Source: an uncultured Roseburia sp.
GTDB taxonomy: Bacteria > Bacillota > Clostridia > Lachnospirales > Lachnospiraceae
Length of the DNA: 64,000 nucleotides
Direction: 5' to 3'
NCBI GenBank assembly: GCA_947642555.1
Contig: CANRSX010000008.1
Span: 1-64,000, forward strand
Both the position numbers and the translations under genes were made by a program. This document shows positions 52,169 through 61,931 of this stretch, in pieces. The first letter of the stretch is position 1. Each line of letters starts with the position of its first letter. The notes beneath the pieces were generated by a model. The model was not told the DNA's origin and did not search any database. It saw nothing but the letters and a program-made list of their open reading frames with translations.

Positions 52169-52758
52169 TCAAGTACCTCCACATATTTCATCACTTCATC
52201 TCTCATCCCGAGCTTTTCCGCATATTTGATCAGTCGGGACAATTTTTTGCCTTTTCCGGACATATATGTTTTCATGGCAATCTGAAAATTCTGTACTTCC
52301 ATTTTATTTCTATCTGAAATCAGGTCACAGATACAGCGTTCTCTATCATAAACTTTAACCATATTTCCACTCATTGAAGGCATAGCACATACTCCGAGTC
52401 CGTAACTGCTTTTTGAGGCATATTTTACCTGCACATTCTCTGCTTTGAAATGTGTAGCATTATAGCCTGTCGGCACAGTAACACAAATTCCAGAATATTC
52501 TCTGTCTATTAAACCATGAAGATACAGTGCTGTTTCACCTGAGAAAATCACTGCTTTATTTCGCACCTGCATAATATACAGTTCGTCCGGCCACACATCA
52601 TCTGTAATGTAAATACCCCTTGCAATTCTTTGCATGCCCTTTTCTTTGACATATTTTGACAGAACCGCCTTAGATATATTGCTCTCATTTACCATTGCGG
52701 ATAGAAGATAACCATTATTTTTCTCTATCAGTTGTTGCAGTATATCATTTTTATTCAC
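52165..52758 (-). CDS. AbiEi-type antitoxin and autorepressor
   Basis: The protein has 197 residues. It starts MNKNDILQQLIEKNNGYLLS with an N-terminal winged helix (SNISKAVLSKYVKEKGMQRI) followed by the AbiEi antitoxin C-terminal domain. The GTG at 52758 was chosen because AGAGG lies 8 bases upstream; a GTG three codons earlier has no proper spacing. AbiEi proteins repress their own promoter by binding inverted repeats, and a perfect one lies directly upstream. It forms an operon with the toxin gene. Confidence 0.87.
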   Translation of the reverse strand: MNKNDILQQLIEKNNGYLLSAMVNESNISKAVLSKYVKEKGMQRIARGIYITDDVWPDELYIMQVRNKAVIFSGETALYLHGLIDREYSGICVTVPTGYNATHFKAENVQVKYASKSSYGLGVCAMPSMSGNMVKVYDRERCICDLISDRNKMEVQNFQIAMKTYMSGKGKKLSRLIKYAEKLGMRDEVMKYVEVLE

Positions 52759-52770
52759 GAGATGCACCTC

Positions 52771-52816
52771 TTTACTTTCTCGCTTAAATTATATTCTATT
52801 TAAGCGAGAAAGTAAA
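52771..52816 (-). promoter_or_regulatory. abiE promoter embedded in a perfect inverted repeat
   Basis: Perfect 19-base arms lie at 52771-52789 and 52798-52816 (proximal arm begins TTTACTTTCTCGC), with an 8-base spacer. On the minus strand the -35 TTTACT (52816-52811) is in one arm and TATAAT (52793-52788) spans the spacer edge, 17 bases apart. Repressor bound to the arms would cover both boxes, as expected for AbiEi autoregulation. Confidence 0.85.
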
Positions 52817-52852
52817 TATCAGAGAAAAAATTCATCATTTTCAAAAAACAAC

Positions 52853-52868
52853 CCGGGCATCCGCCCGG
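52853..52868. terminator. Terminator after importer 3
   Basis: CCGGGC-ATCC-GCCCGG is flanked by T runs on both strands: CGTTTTTTT on plus and TTGTTTTTT on minus. It ends the importer 3 operon on the minus strand. Confidence 0.75.
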
Positions 52869-52917
52869 ACCGTTTTTTTCATTATGAAGGATGACCGCAA
52901 AACCCGTCCCCTGCCGC

Positions 52918-54558
52918 TTACTCTCCGACATACTCGCTCAGCTGCCGCAGGTATTCCGCTTTGATATCCTCAATCCCTGCCTCCTGTAATTTGCCGATAA
53001 ATTCATCCAGCTTCGCCTCCGTGTCATCTCCGAATACGCCGAGATCAAAGGAAGTGGAATACTCGCTGACCAGCGACTCCACCACGGATTTCTGCGTCTT
53101 CACCGGCGTGTTGTCAAACGCGAATCCGTCACAGGGCCAGTAGTCTCCCAGCGTGCGCTCCTCGATGGGGCCGGTCAGCGACAGGGTCAGCTCGCTCTTT
53201 TCCAGCGTCGGATTCCAGCTGTTGCGGATCGCCCAGCCAAATCCGTCCCATGCGTAATTTGCCGCGGAGGGGCCGTCGCTTCTCGTGTTGGAGGCCTCGT
53301 CATAGATATAATGCTCCCCCTCGATACCTCCGACAAACAGAAGATTCAGCTCCCTGTCATTTTTTAAGAGATCGAGCACCATGGCCGCGCGCTCCGGATT
53401 CTCCGAGCTGTACGGAATCGCGATGGCATCCCCCGCATAATCCGAAAGACGGCTGGTGGTGTCCGGAAAAATATCATAAACCTCTACGTCCGTAATCCCA
53501 TTTGAAGCCGCGTTCGCGATGGTGGAATCCACCTGATCCAGGCTGATATTGACACTGGCGCTCCTGCCCTGGGCAAAATAATCCACCGGGCTGACTGTCC
53601 CCGCAATGGCATCGGAGGGCCAGACACCCTTCTTCGCCCACTCCGCCATCTGAAGCGCATACTCCCGGTATTCATCCGTGAGATAATAATATTCTACTTC
53701 ATCTGTCGAAAACGTGCCGTCGTCCTTCCACACGAAATAATCGCCCTTGATGATCTGAAGCATGTTATTCTTTACCTCGACGAACGCAAAGATCGCCGGA
53801 ATAAAGGTAGGCATATTGTAAAATCCGTAGATCCCGGTTTCATTTTCCGCGATCGTGAACAGATAATTCTCATAATCCTCGAAGGAGGTCAGCTCCGGCA
53901 GGTTATACTTCTCGCGCAGATCCCCGCGAATCGCCACCAGGGGATAGTAGCTGCTGTAGGTGCTCTGATTTCTCGGCACACGGTACAGCGTTCCTCCGAT
54001 CTGCGACTGCTTCCAGGCCTGCTCCGGCATCGTCGCCATGGTCTGCGGCATGTACGTATTTAAGAATTCGTCCGTCAGCTCCATAAAAGCGTTTTTACTC
54101 GCGTTTTCTGTAAAGTTTACCATGCCGCCCACGTAGATCAGATCCACCTTCTCCCCGCCGGAGAGCACCAGCGGATAGCGGGTTGCAAACTCGGAGAGCG
54201 GGATCACCTGCAGGTCTAACGTGGCATTGATCTTCTCCTGCAGCCGCTCGTTGATCTGCTCCACCACCAGGTCCTTATCCGTCGCTTCCCCTCCGATCAC
54301 ATACATGGTAATCTCGACGGGCTCTGAGGTATCGATTCCCGCATACGGATCAGAAGGATCCGCGGCGCCTCCCGCTTTTGTCCCTTCCGGCGTGGTTCCC
54401 GTCTGATCTCCCGCGGACGCATCCGCCTCCGTTCCCGCGGTCTTCTCCGCGTCCCCGGACGTATTCGCGCCTCCCGAACCGGAATCCCCGCAGGCGGCCA
54501 GCCCGGAAACGGCCATCGCCAGTGTCAGCAGCCATGCTGCAAGCCTTCTCTTCTTCAT
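52918..54558 (-). CDS. Extracellular sugar-binding lipoprotein, importer 3
   Basis: The protein has 546 residues. The signal peptide ends in LAAC (C23), followed by a Gly/Ser/Thr/Asp-rich linker (to about residue 65) and an LplA/YtcQ-type receptor domain. ATG 54558 follows AAGGAGG. It is the last gene of the importer 3 operon and precedes a good terminator. The ligand is unknown. Confidence 0.91.
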   Translation of the reverse strand: MKKRRLAAWLLTLAMAVSGLAACGDSGSGGANTSGDAEKTAGTEADASAGDQTGTTPEGTKAGGAADPSDPYAGIDTSEPVEITMYVIGGEATDKDLVVEQINERLQEKINATLDLQVIPLSEFATRYPLVLSGGEKVDLIYVGGMVNFTENASKNAFMELTDEFLNTYMPQTMATMPEQAWKQSQIGGTLYRVPRNQSTYSSYYPLVAIRGDLREKYNLPELTSFEDYENYLFTIAENETGIYGFYNMPTFIPAIFAFVEVKNNMLQIIKGDYFVWKDDGTFSTDEVEYYYLTDEYREYALQMAEWAKKGVWPSDAIAGTVSPVDYFAQGRSASVNISLDQVDSTIANAASNGITDVEVYDIFPDTTSRLSDYAGDAIAIPYSSENPERAAMVLDLLKNDRELNLLFVGGIEGEHYIYDEASNTRSDGPSAANYAWDGFGWAIRNSWNPTLEKSELTLSLTGPIEERTLGDYWPCDGFAFDNTPVKTQKSVVESLVSEYSTSFDLGVFGDDTEAKLDEFIGKLQEAGIEDIKAEYLRQLSEYVGE

Positions 54559-54679
54559 ACGTAAAAACCTCCTTTTTCTTAATACTTTTATCACAGGACG
54601 GATCTTTTCATCCGTCAGGTTTCCTGATCTTCGCCCTCCACGGGCACACCCTTCGTCTGAGGATGATTATGTCGGCACA

Positions 54680-55570
54680 CTATCCCTTCACTGCCCCCAC
54701 CGTCAGACCCTTCACAAAATATTTCTGCAGGAACGGGTACACCAGCAGGATCGGCCCGGTGGCAATGACCGTCATGGCCATTTTCATCGTCTCCTGGGGC
54801 AGCGTCTGCTGCTGCATCATCTCTCCGGAGGACTGGGCGATCTCTTTTAACGCCTTGATACTGTTCAGCATGTTCTGCAGGAAATACTGCATCGTCCGCA
54901 AGGAATTCTCACTGATATAGAGCATACAGTTATACCAGTCATTCCAGTAGCGCAGCGCGTTAAACATGATCAGCGTCGCCAGCAGCGGCTTTGCCACCGG
55001 CAGCATGATACGCAGGTAAATCATCAGATCATTCGCACCGTCCATCTTCGCCGATTCCACCAGTTCGTATGGAATATCCTTAAAATAATTTTTCGCAATA
55101 ATCGTATACCACACGTTAAAGGCCAGGGGCAGCACCAGGGCCAGCACACTGTTTTTAAAGCCCAGGTATTTCGTGCACCAGATATAGGTCGGCGTCAGTC
55201 CTCCGTTAAACAGCATGGTAAAAAAGAAGAAAAAGGAAAACTGATTCCCCCAGCGGAAATCCCTCCGCTGCAGCACATACCCGGTCATGGTTCCCAGAAA
55301 CACGGCGATCAGCGTCCCGACCACAGTTGTCGATATTGTCATCCAGTACGCCTGTATGATCTGTGCCGGATTTTTAAAACAGAGCCGGTAGGCCTCCACG
55401 GAAAAATCTCTAGGCAGAAGGCTGTAGCCCTCCGTGATAATCGTACTCTCCGACGTAAAGGACGAGATCAGAATAATGTAAAACGGAAAGGCGCAGATAA
55501 ATGCAAACACCCCGATCAGCACCTTCATCCCGATCTGCCTTGCCATATTATTTCCTGTTTTTGTATTCAT
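54680..55570 (-). CDS. Sugar ABC transporter permease (LplC/AraQ type), importer 3
   Basis: The protein has 296 residues and six membrane helices. The EAA loop is PYELVESAKMDGANDLMIYL at about residue 180, and the end is KYFVKGLTVGAVKG. ATG 55570 follows GGAGG; the longer frame adds 14 residues into the upstream gene. Confidence 0.92.
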   Translation of the reverse strand: MNTKTGNNMARQIGMKVLIGVFAFICAFPFYIILISSFTSESTIITEGYSLLPRDFSVEAYRLCFKNPAQIIQAYWMTISTTVVGTLIAVFLGTMTGYVLQRRDFRWGNQFSFFFFFTMLFNGGLTPTYIWCTKYLGFKNSVLALVLPLAFNVWYTIIAKNYFKDIPYELVESAKMDGANDLMIYLRIMLPVAKPLLATLIMFNALRYWNDWYNCMLYISENSLRTMQYFLQNMLNSIKALKEIAQSSGEMMQQQTLPQETMKMAMTVIATGPILLVYPFLQKYFVKGLTVGAVKG

Positions 55571-55586
55571 AGCATTCCTCCAGCAG

Positions 55587-56519
55587 TCAGAACAGCGTAT
55601 ATTCCGGATCAATTTTTTTAATGACCCAGTTACAGAACACCACCGTCACAAAGCAGAGCACCGACTGATAAAGTCCCGCAGCCGCCGACATCCCCACATC
55701 ACCGCTGGTCAGCAGCGAGCGGTAGACAAACAGGTCGATGATGTCCGCGACCTCCAGCACATTGGCATTGCTCCCCACCAGCTGGTAAAATAGGCCGAAA
55801 TCTCCCCGGAAAATCTGCCCCACCGACAGCAGCACCATGATGATAATCGTCGGCTTGATGGACGGCAGGGTAATGTGGAAGACCTTTTGGAAAAACGAAG
55901 CCCCGTCCACATCCGCCGCCTCGTACAGCGACGAATCAATGCTGGTGATGGACGCCAGGTAGACGATACTTCCGTATCCGGTATCCTTCCAGATCCGAAA
56001 ACCGATCAGAAGATACGGCCATACCCCCGTATTTGCATAGATATTGATCCCCTCCACACCAAACCGCGCGAGGATGTGGTTTAAAATACCGGTCTCATAG
56101 CCAAAGAGGCTCTGCACGATGGCCACCACCACAACCCAGGAGATAAAATAGGGCATAAACATCAGGGTCTGGCTGATCTTTTTAAACCACTTCCCCGTAA
56201 TCTCGCTGAGCAGGATCGCAAAGGTCACCTGGAAAATCACGCCGAATACGATAAATGCCAGGTTGTACAGCAGCGTATTGCGCGTCAGGGGCCAAAGCTT
56301 TCTGGACAGGATCAGATACTGAAAATTCTGCAGGCCGTTCCAGGGGCTTCTTAAGATTCCGTCCACATAATTAAAATCCTTAAAGGCCAGCACAGCGCCA
56401 AACATCGGAATATAATGGAATATCACCACATAGACCACCGCGGGCGCCAGCATCAGAAGCAGGATCCGCGAATCCCTGATACTTTTTAAAATGCTTCCCT
56501 TCTTTTTCTTCCGCTTCAT
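55587..56519 (-). CDS. Sugar ABC transporter permease (LplB/YteP type), importer 3
   Basis: The protein has 310 residues, a very basic N-terminus (MKRKKKKG) and six membrane helices. FHYIPMFGAVLAFKDFNYVD and the EAA loop LYEAADVDGASFFQKVFHIT are typical. The end (KKIDPEYTLF) matches the LplB/YteP branch. It follows the MoaF-like gene by 52 bases and is followed by the LplC partner after 16 bases. Confidence 0.93.
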   Translation of the reverse strand: MKRKKKKGSILKSIRDSRILLLMLAPAVVYVVIFHYIPMFGAVLAFKDFNYVDGILRSPWNGLQNFQYLILSRKLWPLTRNTLLYNLAFIVFGVIFQVTFAILLSEITGKWFKKISQTLMFMPYFISWVVVVAIVQSLFGYETGILNHILARFGVEGINIYANTGVWPYLLIGFRIWKDTGYGSIVYLASITSIDSSLYEAADVDGASFFQKVFHITLPSIKPTIIIMVLLSVGQIFRGDFGLFYQLVGSNANVLEVADIIDLFVYRSLLTSGDVGMSAAAGLYQSVLCFVTVVFCNWVIKKIDPEYTLF

Positions 56520-56571
56520 CCCACACCTCGTTTTCTTTTACATCAAACCGGCAGATCCGTCCGCGCAGGCT

Positions 56572-57387
56572 TCACTGTCCGATATACGTCTCCATGGTGG
56601 AACGCTCCCCCTTCGCGCCGATGGTGTAGCTCTCGAACTGTTCCTCCGAATTGATGCCCAGAAAGCTTCCCACATCATGCAGGGTATCCATATTGATCAG
56701 AAATACCGCCTGGGTTCCCGCCTGCCGCTCTTCCAGGAAGGAGAAAAGATACAGATGGTCGCTGATCTTCACAAAATCCGCCGGATTGGATGCCATCCAG
56801 CACAGATCCTTAAGCTGCATCACATACGTGTAGTAATACTCGGAAGAATAAATATGCTTGATCGCCATCCTGTCCTTAAAATAAGTCCATTGAATCGCCA
56901 CGCCCACCAGCTCGTCCGTAAAGTGATGCAGCTTTGCCGTGCTGTCCGCTCCGGCAATCCGGCCAAAGTGGAAGGTTCTCGCCACCTCCCTGGCCTCGCA
57001 GCCGTTTCCGAACTGTGCATGGATCAGTGTGACCAGCCCCGTGTTCTCATCGATCACCAGCGTCCGTGCCTGGGGCGGGCAGGAGCCCTTAATCACATGG
57101 TGCACAAACCAGATTCCTTCCTCCGCCTCATGTCCCTGGTAATATTCCTCATGACATTCTGCGCCCTGTCTCCATGTCAGCTCATGAAGTCCGGTAAAAC
57201 AGTAGCTGCAGGTCTCGTAATCGTCAAACGTAAAATCAAATATTTTTCCGATGAGCTTCTCCGAATAGGCCGGCATGTAATCTCCCTGCAGTCCTCCGGA
57301 TCCGTACTGTTCCGGTGTGCTCTCCTCGAATTTTTTCTGAACCTCTTCCCCGCTGATACTGCGCCAGCGCCTTACCATTCTCTCCAT
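56572..57387 (-). CDS. MoaF-like (calycin-fold) protein
   Basis: The protein has 271 residues with no signal peptide. It shows two beta-rich halves resembling the MoaF N- and C-terminal domains: LIGKIFDFTFDDYETCSYCF, then WFVHHVIKG and TLVIDENTGLVTLIHAQFG, and later YYTYVMQLKDLCWMASNPAD, DHLYLFSFLEE and TQAVFLINMDTLHDVGSFLG. MoaF was named after a molybdenum-cofactor operon but its biochemical function is unclear, and no moa genes are here. It is the first gene of the importer 3 operon, so a role in handling the imported compound is inferred. The family call is by pattern only. Confidence 0.5.
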   Translation of the reverse strand: MERMVRRWRSISGEEVQKKFEESTPEQYGSGGLQGDYMPAYSEKLIGKIFDFTFDDYETCSYCFTGLHELTWRQGAECHEEYYQGHEAEEGIWFVHHVIKGSCPPQARTLVIDENTGLVTLIHAQFGNGCEAREVARTFHFGRIAGADSTAKLHHFTDELVGVAIQWTYFKDRMAIKHIYSSEYYYTYVMQLKDLCWMASNPADFVKISDHLYLFSFLEERQAGTQAVFLINMDTLHDVGSFLGINSEEQFESYTIGAKGERSTMETYIGQ

Positions 57388-57609
57388 ATTAAAACCATGC
57401 CTTTCCGTAACCTGCGAATCTGGGCCGCAGGCACAAATCTGCTCTTTGTTCTGCAGCCATCATAACATCATACATCCGCCGGTTTCATCTGCAAAATCTT
57501 CATGTTTTTACACTTTTTACACCTCCTGATCACACTTTATTTATCTTTTCCTCTTTTTTTGTATAATAGTGATAAACCTGGATGATAGTAAGGAACGGGG
57601 CGATGTGAT

Positions 57610-59196
57610 ATGACAATATTGATACTGGACGACGATTTTTTCGTACGCAAAAATATGATAAACGGCATAGACTGGGCGGCGCTTCACATTGATACCGTTC
57701 TGGAATGCGATAACGGAAGGGATGCGATCCGCCTCTGCGGGCAGCGTCGGATTGATCTGATCATCTCGGATATCTGTATGCCCGGATTAAACGGCATCGA
57801 ATGCATCCGGCAGATCTCCTCCTTCTGCCCTGGCATCCGTTTTCTCTTTATTTCCGCCTATCCGGAAAAGGAATATTTAAAAGACATTATAAGACTCCAT
57901 GCCGTCAGCTTTCTGGAAAAACCGATCATAATGGATGAACTTGCTTCTGTGCTGCGGACGCAGATCTCTGAGATGGAACAGGAACTGCTGCGCGATTCAC
58001 AGATCAGAGAAGCCTCCAGCCTGCATTCCCGCCAGAACGGGATCCGGCTGGCCAGGCAGCTCTCCGATCCTGCCAGCGATCCCGGCGCGCTGCTGCATAC
58101 CGCCATGGAAAGCGGTTTCTGGCAGCAGGACGCCTCTTATCTTGCGGTCATGATATCATTTTCCAAAAATTTTTATGACGCCATGGAACCGGATTTTACG
58201 GAATATTTTTATAATGCCTGTGAAGCACGCCTTGACGACAGGATCCGGATGATTGCCTGCTTTCACAGGCACAACCTGTCCGTATGGCTGTCAGGTCCGT
58301 TTCTGCAGCGCGCCATACAGCTGACAAAGCAGTTAAAGCCGCTCCTTTTGTCCGTGCTGGAAGAACACCTGCTGCCCGCGGATGTCCGCTTCCGTATCGG
58401 CATCGGAAACATTGTATCTTCTTTTTCGATGCTGAAAGACACCTACCGTCAGGCATGCATTGCCCTTCAGAAAGCATTCTTTCTCCCGGAGGGCTGCTGC
58501 TATTTCTATCAGGATATTATTTCAGAGGAAGCTCCGTTTCCTTTTACGCCGGATCTCCTGAACGACTGGCGGCAGTATCTTTTGGACGACCGCCTCTCCG
58601 ATGTGGCAGATCAGCTGGAGCTCCTCTACGCCCGGCTGCAGACAAAGAGCAACACGCTTCCGTCCGTCATCTGTCATTTTTATTGTGAGACCGCGGAACT
58701 GCTGTCTGAATGGTGCAGCCGGCACGGCCTGTCCTGTTTTACGGATTTTGAAAATAAATATCTGCTGTTTGAAGAGCTGTCGGGGTTTTTGTATCTGCGG
58801 GAGCTTCATGCCTTTCTGATGGAGCATCTCCGGCGGCTGATGGCCGTGGAAAGCTCCTGGAATTATGGAAATGAGACGGTTAACCGGATCGCCCGCTACA
58901 TCAGCCTGCATTACAGCGACCCGGATCTCTCCCTCAGCGAGATCAGCGAAGATGTGCATATGGCACAAAATTATATCGTCGGCCTGTTTAAAAAATATAC
59001 CAGTATGACAATCAACCATTATATTGCAGATCATCGTATTGCCATTGCAAAAAATCTCCTTCGGACGACGGAAAAATCCGTCAGCGATATCGCGAAGGAG
59101 ACCGGATTTCGCAACGGCGGCTATTTTTCAAAAGTATTTTATAAACATACCAGACTGACCCCCAATGAATACCGAAGGAAAGGTACCTCCACATGA
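57610..59196 (+). CDS. YesN-type response regulator with AraC DNA-binding domain
   Basis: The protein has 528 residues. The receiver domain has D54 (DLIISDICMPGLNG). A long middle region (about 130-420) separates it from the C-terminal AraC double helix-turn-helix (LSLSEISEDVHMAQNYIVGL, SVSDIAKETGFRNGGYFSKV). This long form is common in sugar-sensing clostridial systems. It is divergent from importer 3 and its stop overlaps the kinase start, so it probably activates importer 3. A TATAAT at 57562-57567 may be its -10 box; no good -35 is seen. Confidence 0.93.
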   Translation: MTILILDDDFFVRKNMINGIDWAALHIDTVLECDNGRDAIRLCGQRRIDLIISDICMPGLNGIECIRQISSFCPGIRFLFISAYPEKEYLKDIIRLHAVSFLEKPIIMDELASVLRTQISEMEQELLRDSQIREASSLHSRQNGIRLARQLSDPASDPGALLHTAMESGFWQQDASYLAVMISFSKNFYDAMEPDFTEYFYNACEARLDDRIRMIACFHRHNLSVWLSGPFLQRAIQLTKQLKPLLLSVLEEHLLPADVRFRIGIGNIVSSFSMLKDTYRQACIALQKAFFLPEGCCYFYQDIISEEAPFPFTPDLLNDWRQYLLDDRLSDVADQLELLYARLQTKSNTLPSVICHFYCETAELLSEWCSRHGLSCFTDFENKYLLFEELSGFLYLRELHAFLMEHLRRLMAVESSWNYGNETVNRIARYISLHYSDPDLSLSEISEDVHMAQNYIVGLFKKYTSMTINHYIADHRIAIAKNLLRTTEKSVSDIAKETGFRNGGYFSKVFYKHTRLTPNEYRRKGTST

Positions 59197-60986
59197 AAAG
59201 ATTCCGCCTGAATATCACGCCAAAACTGTTCCTGGCCTTTCTGCTGTTTTTATTTCTGCCGCTGATCGCCTTTACCGCATCGCTGTATCTGTACACGGTC
59301 CGGGCTTCAAAAGTGGAAATTCTTGCCTCCATTCAGAGCAGCTTTGATCAGAGTCATGCCGCCATCGATAACAAATTAAACTATATCCAGAGCTCGAGCT
59401 ATTATTTCTTAAACAGCAGCAATCTCCTTGTCCTGGCATCCGAAACCCCCGACACCCTTTCCACGCAGGCCCAGCTGGATCTGAAAAATTCACTGTCCCT
59501 GCAGTTTCTCTCGGAAAATTTCAGCGGTGATATCGCGGACACCTATCTGTTTATCCGGACCCCCTTTCCCCTGCTTGAAGTGTCCGACAAAATCTATGCG
59601 ATCTCCGACGTGTCGGACAATCTGTGGCTTCAGTATACGCTGTCCCGCCCGTCCTACAGCTGTTTTATTCCCGCTCCCTTCTATGAGCGGGATCCTTCCG
59701 ACGTGCCCGCCAGCCTGTCTCCGGACAACTGTCTTTCCTTTGTGCGGAAAATCCCTGATCCCAATAACTATCAGGAGATCTCCGTCATCGTCCGCTTTGA
59801 TTTTAAAAAAAGCTCCCTCGATGAGCTGCTGGCGAACGCCAACTGTACTCCCAGAAGCCAGACCTGGCTGATCGACGCCTCCGGGAACCTGGTCACCGGC
59901 ACCAGCGCATCTCTGCCGGATTCCCGGTATCTGAACTGCTCCACCGTCAGCTTTACCCAGAGCACCTGGGATTCCTTCGAGGCGGAGGGGCAGACTTATA
60001 TCCTTGGCAGACGATGGCTGCATTATGCCGACTGGTACTTAGTCTCCGCGATCCCAGAGCGCGACATTCTCTCGAACGGCTCTTCCATGGGACTGCGTTT
60101 TATCCTCCTCGCCCTTCTGATGCTGGTGTGTACGATGCTCTGCCTGTTTTCTGTCTCCGTATCCATCACCAGCCGGATCCGCCTGCTCGCCCAGAATATG
60201 CACAATTACAATCACGAGAATCCCAGCCTGATCCCCGCGAGCCTTCATCAGGACGAGATCGGTACGCTGATCGACGAGTACAACAATCTGATCACACATA
60301 TCCGTGATCTGCAGATCCAGAAAGAACGGCAGGAACAAGAGCTGCGCTCCTCTGAGCTTCGGATCCTGCGTGCGCAGATGAACCCGCATTTTCTGTATAA
60401 CACCCTGGAAATGCTTCGCTGGTACGCCGGAAATCATGACAAAACCATGGTGGATGAAATCATACGTCAGCTGTCGACCTTTTATAAGCTCAGCTTAAAC
60501 CATGGTCTGGAATATTACCGGGTGGAGGATGAAGTGCTTTTGCTAAAGACCTATTTTAACATCATGAACATGCGCTATCAGAATACCATGCGTTTCGAGA
60601 CAGAGGTCGATCCAGAAATACTGCCCTGCCGGATTCCGATCATCCTGCTGCAGCCGATCCTGGAAAACGCGATCATGCACGGCATCCTTCTTAGTCCGGG
60701 CAAATCCGGTACCATCTGCTTTGTCGGCACGCAGGACGGCAATGCACTGCGCTTTTCCTTCCAGGATGACGGCGTCGGCATTGATCCCTCCACCATGGCC
60801 GCCATCAATGACGGCACCTTTTTCTACCCTCACTCCGCCGGTTCCGGCGGCAACAGCATCGGCATCCGCAACATTGCCGGACGGATCCGCCTGCTCTACG
60901 GAGAGGAATACGGGATTACATTCTCGCGCCCGGCGTCCGGCGGAACTCTTGCTGTGATCCGGATCCCGGCGGATGATGCGCTTTAA
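59193..60986 (+). CDS. YesM-type sensor histidine kinase
   Basis: The protein has 597 residues: membrane helix (about 10-35), a large extracellular sensor domain (about 36-295), second helix (about 298-325), HAMP, and a His-kinase domain with H399 (AQMNPHFLYNTLEMLRW), N box (LQPILENAIMHG) and G boxes (FQDDGVGID, GIRNIAGR). The 4-base overlap (ATGA) with the YesN gene marks them as one two-component system. Confidence 0.93.
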   Translation: MKRFRLNITPKLFLAFLLFLFLPLIAFTASLYLYTVRASKVEILASIQSSFDQSHAAIDNKLNYIQSSSYYFLNSSNLLVLASETPDTLSTQAQLDLKNSLSLQFLSENFSGDIADTYLFIRTPFPLLEVSDKIYAISDVSDNLWLQYTLSRPSYSCFIPAPFYERDPSDVPASLSPDNCLSFVRKIPDPNNYQEISVIVRFDFKKSSLDELLANANCTPRSQTWLIDASGNLVTGTSASLPDSRYLNCSTVSFTQSTWDSFEAEGQTYILGRRWLHYADWYLVSAIPERDILSNGSSMGLRFILLALLMLVCTMLCLFSVSVSITSRIRLLAQNMHNYNHENPSLIPASLHQDEIGTLIDEYNNLITHIRDLQIQKERQEQELRSSELRILRAQMNPHFLYNTLEMLRWYAGNHDKTMVDEIIRQLSTFYKLSLNHGLEYYRVEDEVLLLKTYFNIMNMRYQNTMRFETEVDPEILPCRIPIILLQPILENAIMHGILLSPGKSGTICFVGTQDGNALRFSFQDDGVGIDPSTMAAINDGTFFYPHSAGSGGNSIGIRNIAGRIRLLYGEEYGITFSRPASGGTLAVIRIPADDAL

Positions 60987-61091
60987 CGCGTTGGCGTCTG
61001 TGCTTGACAAACTCCTGTTTTGTATTTATCGTAATGCTCATCCGGCAAAAACTGCGAAGTAAAAAGCATCCGGAAAATACAGGAGGTTTTT

Positions 61092-61931
61092 ATGAAACGC
61101 GTTGCAATCCTTTTTTACATTCTGGCCGGCAATATCCTGCTGGCATTCGCCGTATGTGCATTTGTGATCCCGAACAATTTTATGCTGGGAGGCTCCACCG
61201 GAATCGCCCTTGTGATCCGTTCCCTGATTCCCGCTCCGGTCTCGGTGATCACGGCAGGCATCAACCTGCTGCTTTTTCTGCTTGGTTTTTTGTTTCTCGG
61301 GAAAAAATTCGCGATGACCTCGCTGCTCTCAACCATCCTCTACCCTGTCATCTTAGCCATTTTCGAGACGCAGTCCATGGGCGCCTGGTTTGCGCCGGAC
61401 ACCCTTCTGTCCGCTGTCTTTGCCGGGGTTCTGATGGGGAGCGGCATCGGCCTTGTGATCCGTGCCGGAGGCTCCACCGGCGGTATGGATATCCCGCCGT
61501 GCATCCTGCAGAAGGTAAAAGGCATCCCCGTCGGGAATTCCATGGTATTTTTTGATATTATCATCCTCGCCCTGCAGATCCTCCGCGGCGGATGGGACGG
61601 CATTCTCTACGGAATCGTGGTAATTGTCCTCACCTCCGGCATGGCAAACCGCATGCTCCTCTCCGGCGAGCGGAAGATCCAGCTGATCATCATCTCCCCG
61701 GACTACGAGACGATCGCAAAAGCCGTGCTCGAAGAGCTGGATCGCGGACTGACCTTTTTTGATATCGAAACCGGCTACTGCAACGAGAAGCAGAAGGCTG
61801 TCTTTTCGGTGGTTTATGCGAAGCAGTACCCTCTGCTCCGGGACTGTGCGCTATCGATCGACCCGAACGCCTTTATCGTGGCCGCGCCGGTCGCGAATGT
61901 CAACGGGAGAGGGTATACGCTCTCGAGGTAG
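61092..61931 (+). CDS. YitT family membrane protein (DUF161/DUF2179)
   Basis: The protein has 279 residues. Five or six membrane helices fill about residues 1-180, with the repeated GGSTGIALVIR and GGSTGGMDIPP motifs that define the family. A soluble C-terminal DUF2179 domain follows (QLIIISPDYETIAKAVLEEL, ending VANVNGRGYTL). The function is unknown; transport of a small molecule has been proposed for relatives. ATG 61092 follows AGGAGG. It starts 105 bases after the kinase gene and could be transcribed with it. A short hairpin (CTGAAAG/CTTTCAG, 61947-61969) follows the stop. Confidence 0.9.
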   Translation: MKRVAILFYILAGNILLAFAVCAFVIPNNFMLGGSTGIALVIRSLIPAPVSVITAGINLLLFLLGFLFLGKKFAMTSLLSTILYPVILAIFETQSMGAWFAPDTLLSAVFAGVLMGSGIGLVIRAGGSTGGMDIPPCILQKVKGIPVGNSMVFFDIIILALQILRGGWDGILYGIVVIVLTSGMANRMLLSGERKIQLIIISPDYETIAKAVLEELDRGLTFFDIETGYCNEKQKAVFSVVYAKQYPLLRDCALSIDPNAFIVAAPVANVNGRGYTLSR

